Part shown: positions 16,379-28,587 of the stretch, piece after piece
Position numbering within the stretch: position 1 is the first letter of the stretch
How the letters are laid out: each line of letters begins with the position of its first letter
Assembly: GCA_963691705.1 (NCBI GenBank)
Contig: OY829543.1
Coordinates: 30,093,523 to 30,157,522 of the forward strand
Length of the DNA: 64,000 nucleotides
Direction: 5' to 3'
From: Viola odorata
Taxonomy: Eukaryota; Streptophyta; Magnoliopsida; Malpighiales; Violaceae
Program-made: the position numbers and the translations under genes
Notes under the pieces: model-generated
Database searches by the model: none
Told to the model about the DNA's origin: nothing
What the model saw: the letters and a program-made list of their open reading frames with translations, nothing else

Positions 16379-16850
16379 GATGCCATGTTTTTTTTTAATG
16401 AAACAAAATGATGTAACATTTTGCCTTTTCCTTTCATTTTGGCATGATGCCGCTTCATGGGGTAACTGTCGCTGGATAGCCAATTACCACCTCACATGAT
16501 CATCTTTCTGGCTTTTTTGTAAGTCGCGAATCTTTCCTTCGCAAAATCCGAGGCGTTTGACTTTAAGTTTCCTATTAGGATCTTTCCACGTGTCCCATTT
16601 GCCCCATACGTGTCCTGCTGTGATAGGTTGTCCTTCTGCCTGGCTTTCAACCGCCTCTTTAAAAGGAAATACGCTCCTTCTTTGTACCCTTTTGCTCCCT
16701 TTTTTTATACTTCACAATTCTCTTCATTTTTCGCTCGCTCCGAGGAAGTTCTCTCGTTCGCATCCAGACGATCCGCCTGCTAATTTCAGTCTTCTCTCTC
16801 AAGGTACTCTGCTCGATCTTGCTTTGATTTTCCTTTGCTGCTTATCTATC
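16379..16850. other. Spacer and leader between G2 and G3
   Basis: No gene. There is a possible promoter with CTTTAAAAGG near 16665, followed by a long pyrimidine-rich leader to the G3 ATG (16851). Confidence 0.4.
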
Positions 16851-19015
16851 ATGCCTCGCACGAGATCTCAATCTAGTTCTTTAGTTACCCCTAGGCCAAT
16901 TTCTCAATATCTTGAGCTTGACAACACTCCTAGCATTTTTACTTGCCCCACTGTCTTACGCCTTGAACTGGAAAGCAATAACATTACCTTCCCCAGCGGT
17001 TACCACCCTATTATTCCTTCTAACACTATGAGTCTCCATAGCCAGCTTTGGGGGACTCGTAGGATACTTTACTTTAAGATGTTTCAATACGGGTTCCGCC
17101 TCCCCGTTCATGCCACACTAGAGCGCGTGCTGCGCGAGCATGGGCTTAACCCTGCGCAGATCACCCCTTCCTCATGGAGCGACATCTATGCCTTCCTTCG
17201 TGCCTGCGAGTTAAAAGACATCCTTGTTCCCTCCGTTGCTTTGTTTCGCAAGTTCTTGAATTTGGTCTTTCACGATGGCTTTATTAATATCGTTCCAAGG
17301 TGGGATGATGCCTTAGTGGGGCCTTTTTGGCAAAAATTTCAAGGATTTGAGGAGAGCGTCGAAGACTAGAAGAGCGGTTTCTTCGTTATCGAACTACCCT
17401 CTCGTCTGTGGCGCTCTGACTTCAACCTGGAAGTTGTTAACTGGGTGAAGCCGAGGGTTCTGTCTAGGGAAGAATTAGGCCAGGCCAACGCTCTATTGGA
17501 GATGGAGTCATCCTTTCAGATCCGAAACTTTGCCTTGTACAGGCCTTTATCTGAGTGTATCATAGGTGAGCTTTTGAGCTTTGCCTCTGTCTTACTTACA
17601 CCTTACTTACTAACATGACTTTTCGTAGGAGAGACTGTCGCTCGTCCGCGTTCCGAAGGTGACGCTTCTCACAAAGTTGTCGCGCCTCCAACAACTGCTC
17701 CCTCTACTTTCGCTGGGGCTCAAGCTGATCACCGTATGCCCATAAAGAAAAGAGCTTTAAACGCGACTCTTCCGAGGGAGAGCGGTTCCTCCCTCCATAC
17801 TTCCCGCTTCGTGGAAAACTGGTTACCCAGTCGGAAGAAGAGGTCCAACTCTGGTTCGCCAGTAACTGAGACAAAGATTTTCTCCTACGGAGTCGAGGAC
17901 ATGGAGGACATGGATACAGAACTGAGTCTCCGCCTGGCTTCCTCGGCTCAACGAAAGAATCTAAGGGAGGCGAGCGAGGCTCCAATGGTAAGGACGGCTG
18001 CTCGGTCCCCCCTGCAAATGCTACAACTACCGCCGCCTCCCACGCTGCCGTTTCTCCTGACATCACTAAGGAGGGTGCCGCTTCACTGGGTGACACTTCC
18101 TCGACTCTGGGGTCGCCTGCCCCCAACAAGGTTTCCGCTGCCGCAATGATGTCGCCGTCCGCTACAGACTCCGCTCTAGTCATGGAGCCTCCTCACTCGC
18201 CCATTGGCTCCTGCATTCCTGACGTGCCCTCATCAGTCCTAAGTGGCCCTGGTTCTTTTCGCTCTCCTCCGAAGTCCCCTTGTCCATTGTTTCTTACTTC
18301 AATTCGAGACATTGGGAGCTCAGGCGGTATCTCTGCCCCTTCCTTTGTTGCTGATCTCTCCCCTGACGGGCCTCAAGGAGCCCCTTCTCACTGGCTAAAT
18401 TTGTCAAAATTTGGGACTGACGGGCTCCGTGCCTTGGGTATATCGGACCCCTTGTCGCAAGATCAACCCACAACTCTCTTGGCCTGCGAGATGTTTCGCG
18501 CCCCTGAGGACGAGAGTAGGCTACTGCAACTCCCTCCTGAGGTTCATCAAGTGCGCGTCATGAATAACTATCTCACTGCCTTTCGACAACTTCACTACTA
18601 CATCAAGGCCTGTGGTACCCAATCTCAAAACCCTGGTGACCTAGCAAAGGTAGAGGAGCTGACGCGACTCCAAAAATGCACTCAGGGTGAACTACGTGAG
18701 TGCCGTGCTGACCTTGCTCGGGAAAGGTCTAGAGGAAAGGCCCAGGTTGAAGCTTTGGAGGCTGAGCTGGTCGCTGAAAAGAAGAAAAATTCTTTCCTTC
18801 TTGAAGAGATATCATTCCGCGATGATGGTCTGACGAAAGCTTCCTCGAAAGTGGCTTGGTGGAAGAAGAAAACTGAACAAGCCTTTATCACTGGGTTCAC
18901 AGATCAGTGTCGCGGTAGGGCCGTTGATCCCACTGAGGTCGCCAAGTATGCCTCCGTAAAGATGAAAGAAATCGATGAGAGCCGAGAGGGCTTCCTCTCC
19001 TCCGAAGGGGAGTAA
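16851..19015 (+). pseudogene. G3: antisense Transposase_28-type gene with coiled-coil C-terminus
   Basis: Exon 1 (16851-17565, 715 nt) starts MPRTRSQSSSLVTPRP and carries the Transposase_28-type blocks KMFQYGFRLPV, SSWSDIYAFLRACELKDI, LFRKFLNLV and LWRSDFNLEVVNWVKP. The GTGAGC donor and the TCGTAG acceptor bound a 63-bp phase-1 intron (17566-17628). Exon 2 encodes PIKKRA, a basic cluster KKRSN and acidic stretches. A frame change near 17.93-17.99 kb (indel or an unrecognised GTAAGG intron) leads into the last frame, which ends with a long coiled coil (VEELTRLQKCTQGELRECRA onward, about 18650-19000) and TAA/TGA stops. One in-frame TAG at 17367-17369 sits where the paralogue has Trp (VDAWRKG in G4). 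Paralogue of G4 and of the gene at 1-1212. Function unknown; DNA or nucleoprotein binding is only a guess. Confidence 0.7.
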
Positions 19016-19691
19016 TGAGACGACGCCCATGCGGGGCCCCTTCGATGTCGCTTGATTGGGGTGTCGCTTCTTTACTTACTCCCTTGCTGTACAAATTTCC
19101 CTATTTGGACTTTGATGTCGCCTACTTGCTTGTAATTAACTAATAAATCTTGTGTTCTTGACCAAATAATACGTGTACCGTGACAATGTCGTCCTTTTTC
19201 ACTTGCCGCTTATCTACTTTTTCTTCGCGCTTGGGTTCTCATATATCGTGGCATTGCAACTTGCCTCTCTTTTTCCTTGGGTTTTGCTGCCCTTTTTCAG
19301 AGCATTTAATGCTCTGACTCATTTTGTTTGATACAAAAGAGACAGTCATGATGTTCTAAGCCCACGTGTCCTCAAAGGGGAGTGCTAGGGGAATAGCGGG
19401 ACTGAACATGTCCTTTCGCTCCTCAAGGATTGTACCCGCTTCCCGCGTCTCTTGTCCTTGACACGTCACACACAATGATCACTTGACCCGTCATTTCCTT
19501 TAATCCTTAGGGTTATAAAAACCCTCACGTGCTCTCTTTTTATCTTTTGTTACCTCTTTCTTTAAAAAACGAACAAGAAGGAAAAGAAAACGCAACTCCT
19601 CTTCTTCCTCCTACGATCGGCCGCCGCTCGAGTGCCTCGATCTTCTTCTCAAAAAGGTATCTTCTTATTTGCTCTTCGTTTAACCTTGCCC
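19016..19691. other. Spacer between G3 and G4 with G4 promoter
   Basis: Contains the probable G3 3' UTR and, at about 19513-19522, a TTATAAAAAC box roughly 170 bp before the G4 ATG, followed by an A- and CT-rich leader. No ORF is supported. Confidence 0.45.
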
Positions 19692-21248
19692 ATGGCTCGT
19701 AATCGCCGCTATTCCCACTCTGCCGGGGAGGGGGATATTGATAATATTGTCTCCACCATCGCTTTCACCGCCGTCCTTCGACGGCGCTTGCGAATTTATA
19801 ACGCCAATCTCGACCATTTAGATGGGTATTCTACTGAAGTTGCCCCAAGGTCGCTTCGCCTTAACAGCGAATTATCTGGCAACCGTAGGGTTCTTTATGC
19901 TAAGATGTTTCACTATGGTTTTCAGCTGCCTCTAGATCCTTTAGTCGCCGAGTTACTTTCTGAATTTGACTTGAATACTGCCCAATTGAGTCCGAATGCC
20001 TACTGTGGCATCTATGCTTTTATAGCCCTTTGTAGATACGTAGGAATTGAATCTCCCTCTCTATTACTGCTTCGCTCCCTTTTACAATTATACTACCAAA
20101 GTAACGACATCATGGCAATATCGCCTCGTTATGATGTTGATGCCCTAAACCCCTTTACTTGGAAGTTGTTGTATCTCGAATCTTCTGTTGACGCTTGGAG
20201 AAAAGGATTCTTTGTCGTCAATCTGCCCGAGCCCTTGTGGCGAAGCGGGTTTAATCTAGTCATCAGAGATAGTGCCTGGGGTGGAAGGCCACGCCTAGGA
20301 CCAGTTGAACAAGGCTGGCTGGACAAGCTGCTCAACCTGCCAGGGATTCCTGGTGTTCACACTCTCGAACTCGCATGCCGGGGCGACGTCCAGGGTTGCA
20401 TTCAAAGTGAGCACCATCCTTTCATTCGCTATTCCCCGTCAGTACTAACTCTAACGTTCTTTTCTTATACCTGCAGATCCTCCCGCAGGGTGGAAACCCG
20501 AGTGCATCAAAAAGCGAGAAAGAAGAGCTCAGCAAAAGAGAGAAAAATAGGCTCTTTCCGCCGCCTCGGCCGGTGCCGCTGCTGACGCTGCGCACGCGTC
20601 CACTTCTGTGCCTGAGTCCTCTTCTCTTCCTCAAGTGGAGGTTACTGCCACATCGGCTACTGGGCCAGTTTCTTCCCCCAGTATTGATCCCACTCAAGCG
20701 TCATCCTCTCGTCCTCCTCTCCCCATAAAGAAGAAGAAGAGGACTCTTTGCCTCCGTGTTATCGCTCCTACTCGTCCTTCTGCTCAGGTGGTTCTTACAA
20801 ACTTTTCTCCGTCTATCTGCTTCATTTGTTTCATAATTTCTTTTTCTCTTTCGCCTGTAGGATACCGCTGCTATTCACTCCTCTGCTACTCCTTCCTACG
20901 ACGACATGGACTTAACAGGCATTCTTGGTCCCAAAAGACCACGTCCCAATGGTGACACCCCTTCTCTGGATGACATTGCTGCTGGTCAGGAGGAACAGGG
21001 CGGTATTACCGATACCGGCTCTTTAGTGGGCAATCAGAGCTTAGATCCGCCAGGGAACGGAGTTGCCTCTGCACCCCTTGTTTCCTCTTATGCTGCGTCG
21101 TCTCCTTCCGCTAGTCACCCGCTGGGCTTTCTAGAGGACCTTACAGAGGGTGACTTTCCGTCTTTGTAAACCGGCGGTTTTAACCTTGATGCTGGGACAT
21201 CTAATCGTTCCCCTCCATCTCCTCCTGATGTCTTCTTCGTTCCTTCTT

Positions 21249-23595
21249 AATACGATCCCAGTCGGAGCCAACCCTAGTGACGCACCCACAGGCGCAACCA
21301 CCCGCGCCAAGGCCCGAGCCTTGGAGGATGCAGCCGCGAGCCTCCCATTGCCGCCCACGGGCCCGATCACTCGTGCCAGGGCCCGAGCCCTACAAGTGAG
21401 GCTCAGTAGCCTCATCCACATGGAACTGAAGGCAGAGACAGCCTCGGAGGAAGCCAACCTACGCGCACCCTAGCTGTGCCTTGTAACCCTAATCCGCACC
21501 GCGTCCGCGCCTACGGATGGGCTACACATGGTGATGTGATCCTGCCTAGGGTTAGTAAGCCGGATTACATATGGAGCTTAAGAAGGATCTAGTCGAATGA
21601 ATTAACTAGCGACAACAAGATCACAAGAAAGGGAAGACATGGAAAATTGTATATTTAGCGGAAAATAGATAAGAAATAGCGGAGGATTTAGGGATATGTA
21701 CCCAGAAATTAGAAGATGGATGGAAGGGACGGAGATGAGCATACACGAAGTAGCGAAAATCACACAAACGATTGCTTGATCAAGATATAATCCGAGGGCC
21801 AAGTGGGACTCGTTTCTATGGATGATCAAACAAATAAAACCCCGATTTCATTCAAGCCAAAATAATCACAACCATTACAAACTTTGATTTCCCGGAGAGA
21901 GATCGGGAGGAGTAATCTCAAACTCAAGCGATCCCTCTCAAGGAATTAAAGTGATGAGCCAAGGCTTAGGTGATAAGAGAAGGAGTAAACTCACTTTACA
22001 AATATCACACAAAATGACTAAGCTCCCCCAAGAAAGAAAGACGAGCTATTTATAGTTCGTACAAAAGATGGGCTTGAAAAGCCCAAAAAGACCATTTTCT
22101 CCCATGTCTGGCGGTATACCACCTGGAGGCTTGAAGTCCTGGCGGTATAGCGCTAGCTTCGCTCCCAAAATGCCAAAAATACTGATTCCTGACGGTATGC
22201 CGCCCCAGACATGGCATTCCTGGCGGTATGCCGCTAGGCTCGTTCACACTGCGCGCTGAAATGTCGACGAGCATAACTTTTGATCCACCCGTCCGATTGG
22301 CCTGAAACGTGTCCCAAACAGAAGCTAACATCTTGAAGTTTCCATCAAGCCTCTGTTCTCTCAAATTGGACTCCATTTGCTTGTCCATCTGATCAGGATG
22401 ATTGGTCCTCTTGGATGAAGCATTTGTTGACGAGCCTTGTTGCGAGTTGAGGAAGTTCGGCTTTGCTGGAGGCCTTGGGGTGGTGTGCGTGTCCTTGAGA
22501 CTTTCTAGGGCTAGACGTGCCTCGACTTCATGGCTTGCTCGGCCATCTTGGGAGTTTCGCGTGTCTAGGCCTAGGGCTTGCGAAGAGTTAGCACTCGATC
22601 CTCGCCCTTGGGCATGATTTACGCGCATTTGCAAGGTTCGGCTGCCTGTGACCGATCCTCTTGGCAATGTGTCACGTTGTTCTAATTCGAAGGGGGCCGT
22701 GATCACATCACATGGCCACCTCGGACCTTTAGGTCCACCAGTGCCCTTTTCCTATTTTTGACCAGGTCATGACCATTTATAATACAAGAGAGGAGTCCAG
22801 GCCAAAAATCAGGAGAAACGCCCGAAGGATTTGGGACAGGCCCAAATCACAAGCCCGCATTGGACAGCGAAAGCCACTGTAGAGCCTTCTGAAGATTGGA
22901 GCATATTTCCTCGCACAATATTCAGCCCAGCACTTCATCTATGTGTTAGGAAATTTCCCTCCAAATTTCAGTGGAAACGCTCGAGGGAATAAGGAAAACG
23001 CCTTGTTTCCTTAAAACGTGATTCGACGGACCCGCAAGCATAGCCACTTGGGCCTTTTGACCTAAACGGCGGTGCCTGCACTTCTATCCTATTTAGTAGA
23101 CTTTATTTATGCTATTTTAGGGTTTCAAAACTTATTTGGAAGGGTGGCTTGTTGCCATTTTCGTTTAAGTCATTATTTAGAAACTAAACTAGTTTCCATT
23201 TTTGGAATTAGGGTTTAGCGCTTCTTTAAAAAGGAGCCGCCCATGTTATTTTTTCAGTTAGACTATTTTTGATAATTGAAAGCAGATTGCTTTGGATCTT
23301 AATCCACTTGTTCTTGATGAACCTTGCAACTAATTGAGTTTCGTGCATTCGATTAGCTTGTCAAGTAAAACTTGAAAGCACTATCTATTGAGTCATTCGT
23401 CTTTGGAGTGCCGTGGACACCTTACCGCGGAGATTCATCGGTTTGACACAAGATCCTCAAGGGATTCAGCGTGGAGTGCCAAGGACACCTTACCTTGGAG
23501 ATTCACGTGCTTTCTTCGAGTTAAATTCCGCATTGAAACCCTCGTCGCTGGACAACGATCAAAAGAGAGCGTTCTAGCCTACAAGGAACGCATCA
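21249..23595 (+). repeat. Left LTR of the chromovirus, enlarged by a nested solo LTR
   Basis: Homologous to the right LTR (28588-29751) once the 1179-bp insertion and its duplicated CATGG are removed. It contains short ORFs in both copies (for example around 21290-21470 and 23390-23600) that are simply LTR sequence. It ends at CATCA just before the primer-binding site. Confidence 0.9.
21532..22710 (-). mobile_element. Solo LTR, 1179 bp, inside the chromovirus LTR
   Basis: Begins TGATGTGATC and ends GATCACATCA as printed, with 5-bp duplication CATGG on both sides (21527-21531 and 22711-22715). The right LTR of the host element lacks exactly this segment, which proves insertion. TG...CA ends with a 5-bp duplication and no internal coding region define a solo LTR. 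A TATAAATAG box on the minus strand (22046-22054) suggests it is oriented minus. It contains several GGTATACC-type palindromes (about 22095-22240). The parent family was not identified. Confidence 0.85.
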
Positions 23596-23597
23596 GT

Positions 23598-23609
23598 TGG
23601 TAGCGGAGC
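23598..23609 (+). promoter_or_regulatory. Primer-binding site of the chromovirus (degenerate)
   Basis: TGGTAGCGGAGC starts two bases after the left LTR. It matches the usual initiator methionine tRNA site TGGTATCAGAGC with two mismatches. The following 0.75 kb (to 24386) is a non-coding leader with several A-rich homopolymer runs. Confidence 0.65.
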
Positions 23610-24386
23610 TCAGCTGTCCCGACTTGGTAAATCTATCCCTTTTATTATTACGTTTTCTTTGTTAGAATTGGCATTCCTTTATTCTCTTCTACACCAATTC
23701 TCTTGCGTGCTGTGTGTTAGTTGTCTTGTGTCAATTCGTGTCTTGTGTGTGTGATTAGTGTGCAAATCATTTCAATGATTTGTAGGTCTTTACTATTGTC
23801 AAAAAAAAAAAAAAACAAAGTCCCCCAAAGTGTCTTAGTTAATTTGTGTTTTCAGTTGCATTGAATTTCAAAAAAAAAAAAAAAGTGAAGCAATTTTGTC
23901 AAAAAATAGAACAGGGGCGAAAACAGTACCCTTAAAAAAAAAAAAGAAGAGAAGAACTTCAGAATCAAATACTAGAGTGAATTTGTGACTCATAGCAAAA
24001 AGAATCATTGGATTTCGAATTGGGAATCAAAAGTTGTGGCAAAAACAAGTTTCAAAACCCTAATCGCATGCCATTAGCGTTTTTGAGTTGTCAATTGACT
24101 CAATCTGTGTATTTTGAGCTTTTCTTTGATTCCAAGACTACTGTGCCTTCCTACTCTGTAGTACACTTGATTGATTGATTGATCTTTGCAATTGAATCGA
24201 GTATACTACCTCAAAATTTTCTTTCTACACTAGTTTTCTTTGTGTCTCTTTGGAAGCTTTTCTTGAAATTTCTTCGAGTCAGGTTCATCTTGGACGACTG
24301 GAGGAGGATCTGAGGCAATCTTATTGTGAGATTATTAGAGAGACAAACACGAGGTAATCTTGAAATTTTCTGTTTTGAATTTCAGG

Positions 24387-26265
24387 ATGTCAGGAGATCC
24401 AGAAAAGGAGGCTATGATTGTGAACAATGTAGCCAAGGCACTGCAAGACATAGCAGCCCAGCTCCAGGACATGAAATCTTGGAGGCAGCAGGTTGAGGCT
24501 AGGATATGTGAGGATGTTGTTCCACAAGCGCCCGGGGCACACTTTGTGCAACACCTAAACCCTAGAGTGAATCGAGAGGCCTATGCACCTGCACCGAGCG
24601 ACGACCAGCGCAGTGAGCCTGAGTTAGATGGTTCTGAAAATGAGTATGAGGAAGTGGGTCCTCACATGGCGGGACCGAGAGGGTTCCAAATGTGCCGAGG
24701 AGGTGCGCGTGGGTGCGGTAGGCACGCCTTTGGTGGGCGAGAGCGTCACTTCGAGCAGCCGCGTCGCGAGGAGCGCGAGCGAGCTGACAACCATCTTGGG
24801 AGTGTCAAGCTCAAGATTCCAGCCTTTGAAGGGAAGGATGATCCCGAGGCATATCTGACTTGGGAACGAAAGATGGAAGCGATTTTTAGGTGTCACCACT
24901 ACACGGATGAAAAGAAAACCTGTAACTACTTGGGAGAACATGAAGTATGTGATGAAGAGGAGGTTTGTTCCACCGTACTATCATAAGGACCAACTTCAGA
25001 GTTTACAAAAGCTTACCCAAGGGTCCAAAACCGTGAATGACTATCACAACGAGTTGGAAGTTCTTTTGGCTAAGGTTAATGTGATAGAGCGTGAGGATTC
25101 GAAGATGTCTAGGTTCATGAGTGGGTTGAATCCAGAGATAACTAACGTCTTAGAGTTGTGCCAATATAGGACTTTGGAGGAGATGCTTCACATGGCCGTG
25201 AAGATCGAGAGGCAACGCAAGGCTAAGGAAGCCTACTCTAAGCTGTCTACTGTTGTGTCTCGGACTTCCACTTGGAACAAGTCTACATGGTCCAAGGGGA
25301 ATAAGGACAGCAAGGAAACACCCAAGGTATCTAAACCTTCATATGGTACCAAAGGTAATTCGACAAACCCTACTCTTTCTAAAGTTCCCGTTACTAGTAC
25401 TAACCGTGTGCCTACAAGAGACATTGTGTGCTTTAAGTGTAGTGACCGAGGCCATAAGCAGGCCGAATGTCCCAACAAAAGAGTTCTGATCATTAGGGAC
25501 AATGGAGAGATGGACTCGGAAGATGATTATGAGGTGGTGGAGGATTCGGAAGAGGAGAGTGAGGAAGATGAGGCGGTGGATCATGAAACTAGGGTTTGTG
25601 ATCCGGTTACCCTAGTAGCTCGGAGGACTTTGAGTGTACAACCTAGAGCCGAGACTCGTGAGGAGGAACAAAGAGAGAACCTATTCCATGCTAGGTGCCA
25701 CATTGGTACTAAGGTATGCTCTCTTATTATTGACAATGGATCTTGTACTAATTGTGCTAGTACGCTTCTTGTGCACAAGTTAGGGTTATCTGCCGTCAAG
25801 CATCCCAAGCCGTACACTTTGCAATGGATGAATGATGGAGTCGGCCTTAGGGTGGTTAAACAAGTGTTGGTGAGCTTTTCTATAGGGAAATACAAGGATG
25901 AAGTATGGTGTGATGTAGTCCCAATGCAATCGTCACATGTGCTGCTTGGCCGACCTTGGCAATTCGACCGCAACGCCATTCACGAAGGAAAAAGCAATCG
26001 ATACAAGCTTGAGAAGGAAGGAGTGAAGTTCACACTCGCACCCCTTACACCTAAGCAAGTGCTTGAGGACCAGCTCTGGTTGGAGAAGTCCTATGCTGAA
26101 TTTGAGGCCTCACGGTCTCTAGACAAAAGAATTGATGAAAACAGCCCCCGTGAAAAAAGTGAGCACGGGTTAAAAACAGAAAAGAAAGAGCTTGAAAAAG
26201 AAAAGAAAGTAAACTTGTATGCGAAAGCAAAAGATTTGCGCCGAGCGCTTGTTTTACAAAAATAG
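24387..26265 (+). pseudogene. Chromovirus gag-protease, frameshifted and internally deleted
   Basis: Starts MSGDPEKEAMIVNNVAKAL. The capsid region begins VKLKIPAFEGKDDPEAYLTW and continues in another frame from about 24907 (VTTWENMKYVMKRRFVPPYY and LTQGSKTVNDYHNELEVLL). About 30-40 residues between ...HHYTDEKK and VTTWENMK appear to be missing compared with typical chromoviral gag, and this deletion also shifts frame. It keeps a canonical CCHC knuckle CFKCSDRGHKQAEC (about 25432-25473), a long acidic linker and the protease core SLIIDNGSCTN (DNG rather than DTG) with LLGRPWQFD. A TAG at 26263-26265 ends the frame where pol should continue in phase. Confidence 0.85.
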
Positions 26266-28587
26266 TTTTATGGCGAGAATCGCCCTTTGATTCTTCTTCG
26301 CTTTAAATCTTTTTGTTTGAGCACTACTAACCTTGATCCTTTAGCTTCTGTGCCTTCTTCTATCTTGGCTATTTTGCAGGAGTTCAAGGATGTAACACCC
26401 GAAGAGATGCCAGCCGGTTTGCCTCCAATCCGCGGCATAGAGCACCAAATTGATTTTGTGCCGGGTTCGACTATCCCAAACAGACCAGCCTATAGGAGCA
26501 ACCCCGAGGAGACTAAGGAACTTCAGCGGTAGGTTGATGAGCTCCTTAGCAAGGGATATGTCCGGGAGAGCTTGTCTCCATGCGCTGTTCCAGTGCTTCT
26601 AGTGCCAAAGAAAGATGGAACTTGGCGAATGTGTGTTGACTGCCGAGCTGTCAACAAAATTACGGTAAAGTATCGTCACCCCATACCTCGCTTAGATGAT
26701 ATGTTAGATGAGCTTAGTGGTAGTGTAATCTTTTCTAAAATTGATCTCATGAGCGGCTATCATCAAATTAGAATGAAAGAGGGTGATGAATGGAAAACGG
26801 CATTTAAAACAAAGTATGGATTGTATGAATGGTTAGTGATGCCGTTTGGATTGACTAACGCCCCAAGTACTTTCATGAGACTTATGAACCATGTTCTTAG
26901 GCGTTTCATAGGAAAATTTGTTGTTGTATACTTTGATGACATCTTAGTTTACAGCAAGTCTTTGCATGATCATGTTTTACACCTTAAGGAAATTTTTCTA
27001 ACCTTGCGTGAAGAGAAGCTTTATGCTAAACTCTCCAAGTGCTCTTTTGCTTTAGAACAGGTTGAGTTTTTAGGATTTCTTGTGGGCAAGGACGGTGTGA
27101 AGGTGGATGAAGTGAAGGTGCAAGCGATCAAGGAGTGGCCTACGCCGAAAACAGCAAGCGACATCCGCTCCTTTCACGGCTTAGCTTTCTTTTATCGACG
27201 TTTCATTCGTGATTTTAGTACTCTTGCTGCCCCACTTAATGACCTAACTAAGAAACATGTTGATTTCAGGTGGGAGGAACCTCAAGAGGCTGCATTCCAA
27301 GCGTTGAAGGACAAGCTGTCCAACGCACCCGTGTTAGCCCTTCCCGACTTTGACAAACCATTTGAGTTGGAGTGCGACGCGAGTGGAATCGGTATAGGTG
27401 CTGTTTTGATGCAAGAGAAGAAGCCAATAGCCTTCTTTAGTGAGAAGCTCAAGGATGCTCAGCTGCGTTATCCAACGTATGACAAAGAGCTTTATGCACT
27501 AGTTAGGGCTTTCGAGGTTTGGCAACACTACTTGATGCCGAGGGAATTTGTGGTGCATACCGACCACTTGAGCCTCAAATACCTAAAGGGACAAGGGAAG
27601 TTGAATAGGAGACATGCCGTATGGCTGGAGTTCTTGGAAGCTTTCCCTTATCACATCAAGTACAAGGAAGGAAAAGACAATGTTGTGGCCGACGCATTGT
27701 CTAGGAGGTATGCCTTGATCTCTTCGTTAAGTGTCAAATTTTTAGGGTTTTCTCAAATAATTCCACTCTACCCTACTGATTTGGATTTTGGTGAGATCTA
27801 TAAGACTTGTGATTCCATGGCTGATGTGAAATTTATACGCATGAAAACTATCTGTTTCGGCGCAAGCGCCTTTGCATTCCTAAGTGTTCTTTGCGTGAGT
27901 TACTTGTGCATGAATCACATAGTGGTGGATTGATGGGCCACTTTGGCATTAATAAAACCTATGACATGCTGAAATCACACTTTTATTGGCCTAAAATGAG
28001 ACGTGATGTTGTGCGTGTGATTGCTAGATGTGTAGTTTGCCAAAGGACAAAATCCCGGTTAGCTAGTCATGGTGAGTTTATGCCACTGCCCGTACCTTCC
28101 CAACCTTGGACCGATCTGTCCATGGACTTCATTGTAGGTTTACCTAAATCTTGGGATGGTAAGGATGGTATATTTGTTGTTGTGGATCGATTTCCCAAAA
28201 TGGCGCACTTTTTGCCTTGTAAAAATACTAGTGATGCGTCTCAGGCTGCTAATATATTCTTTAGAGAGGTAGTCCGCCTCCATGGTATGCCTATTAGTAT
28301 TGTTAGTAACCGTGATGGAAGGTTTTTGAGCCACTTTTAGCGAGTATTGTGGAGTCGCCTTGGAACTAAATTGATGTATTCGACTTCTTGTCACCCTCAA
28401 ACCGACGGCCAAACTGAGGTAGTTAACCATACTGTAGGGTCTCTTTTACGCTCTTTAGTTACCAAGCATGTTTCTAAATGGACTGATCATTTGTCTTTAA
28501 TATTTCTGACTTACGGTTGTTTGATGCAGGTGATGAGGATATTGCTGATCTGGATTCGAGGGCGAATCCTTCTCAAGATGGAGGGGA
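26266..28587 (+). pseudogene. Chromovirus pol (RT, RNase H, truncated integrase)
   Basis: Reverse transcriptase blocks: [56 protein letters not shown] and the catalytic YFDDILVYS. RNase [29 protein letters not shown] and [10 protein letters not shown]. Integrase: [10 protein letters not shown] zinc-finger start with CVVCQRTK, then DFIVGLP and VVVDRFPKMAHF, and SCHPQTDGQTEVVN for the catalytic Glu. Defects: TAG at 26530-26532 (expected Gln), a frameshift near 27845, TAG at 28338-28340 (expected Trp), and loss of everything after about 28510, where coding sequence runs abruptly into the polypurine tract. Inactive. Confidence 0.9.

Noticed and set aside
21150..21473. ORF with TRAKARALEDAA repeat, also at 28517-28888
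   Set aside because: Shared part of the chromovirus LTRs, not a gene.
22050..22706. 218-codon minus-strand ORF
   Set aside because: Lies wholly in a solo LTR, with no recognisable domain and no support beyond length.
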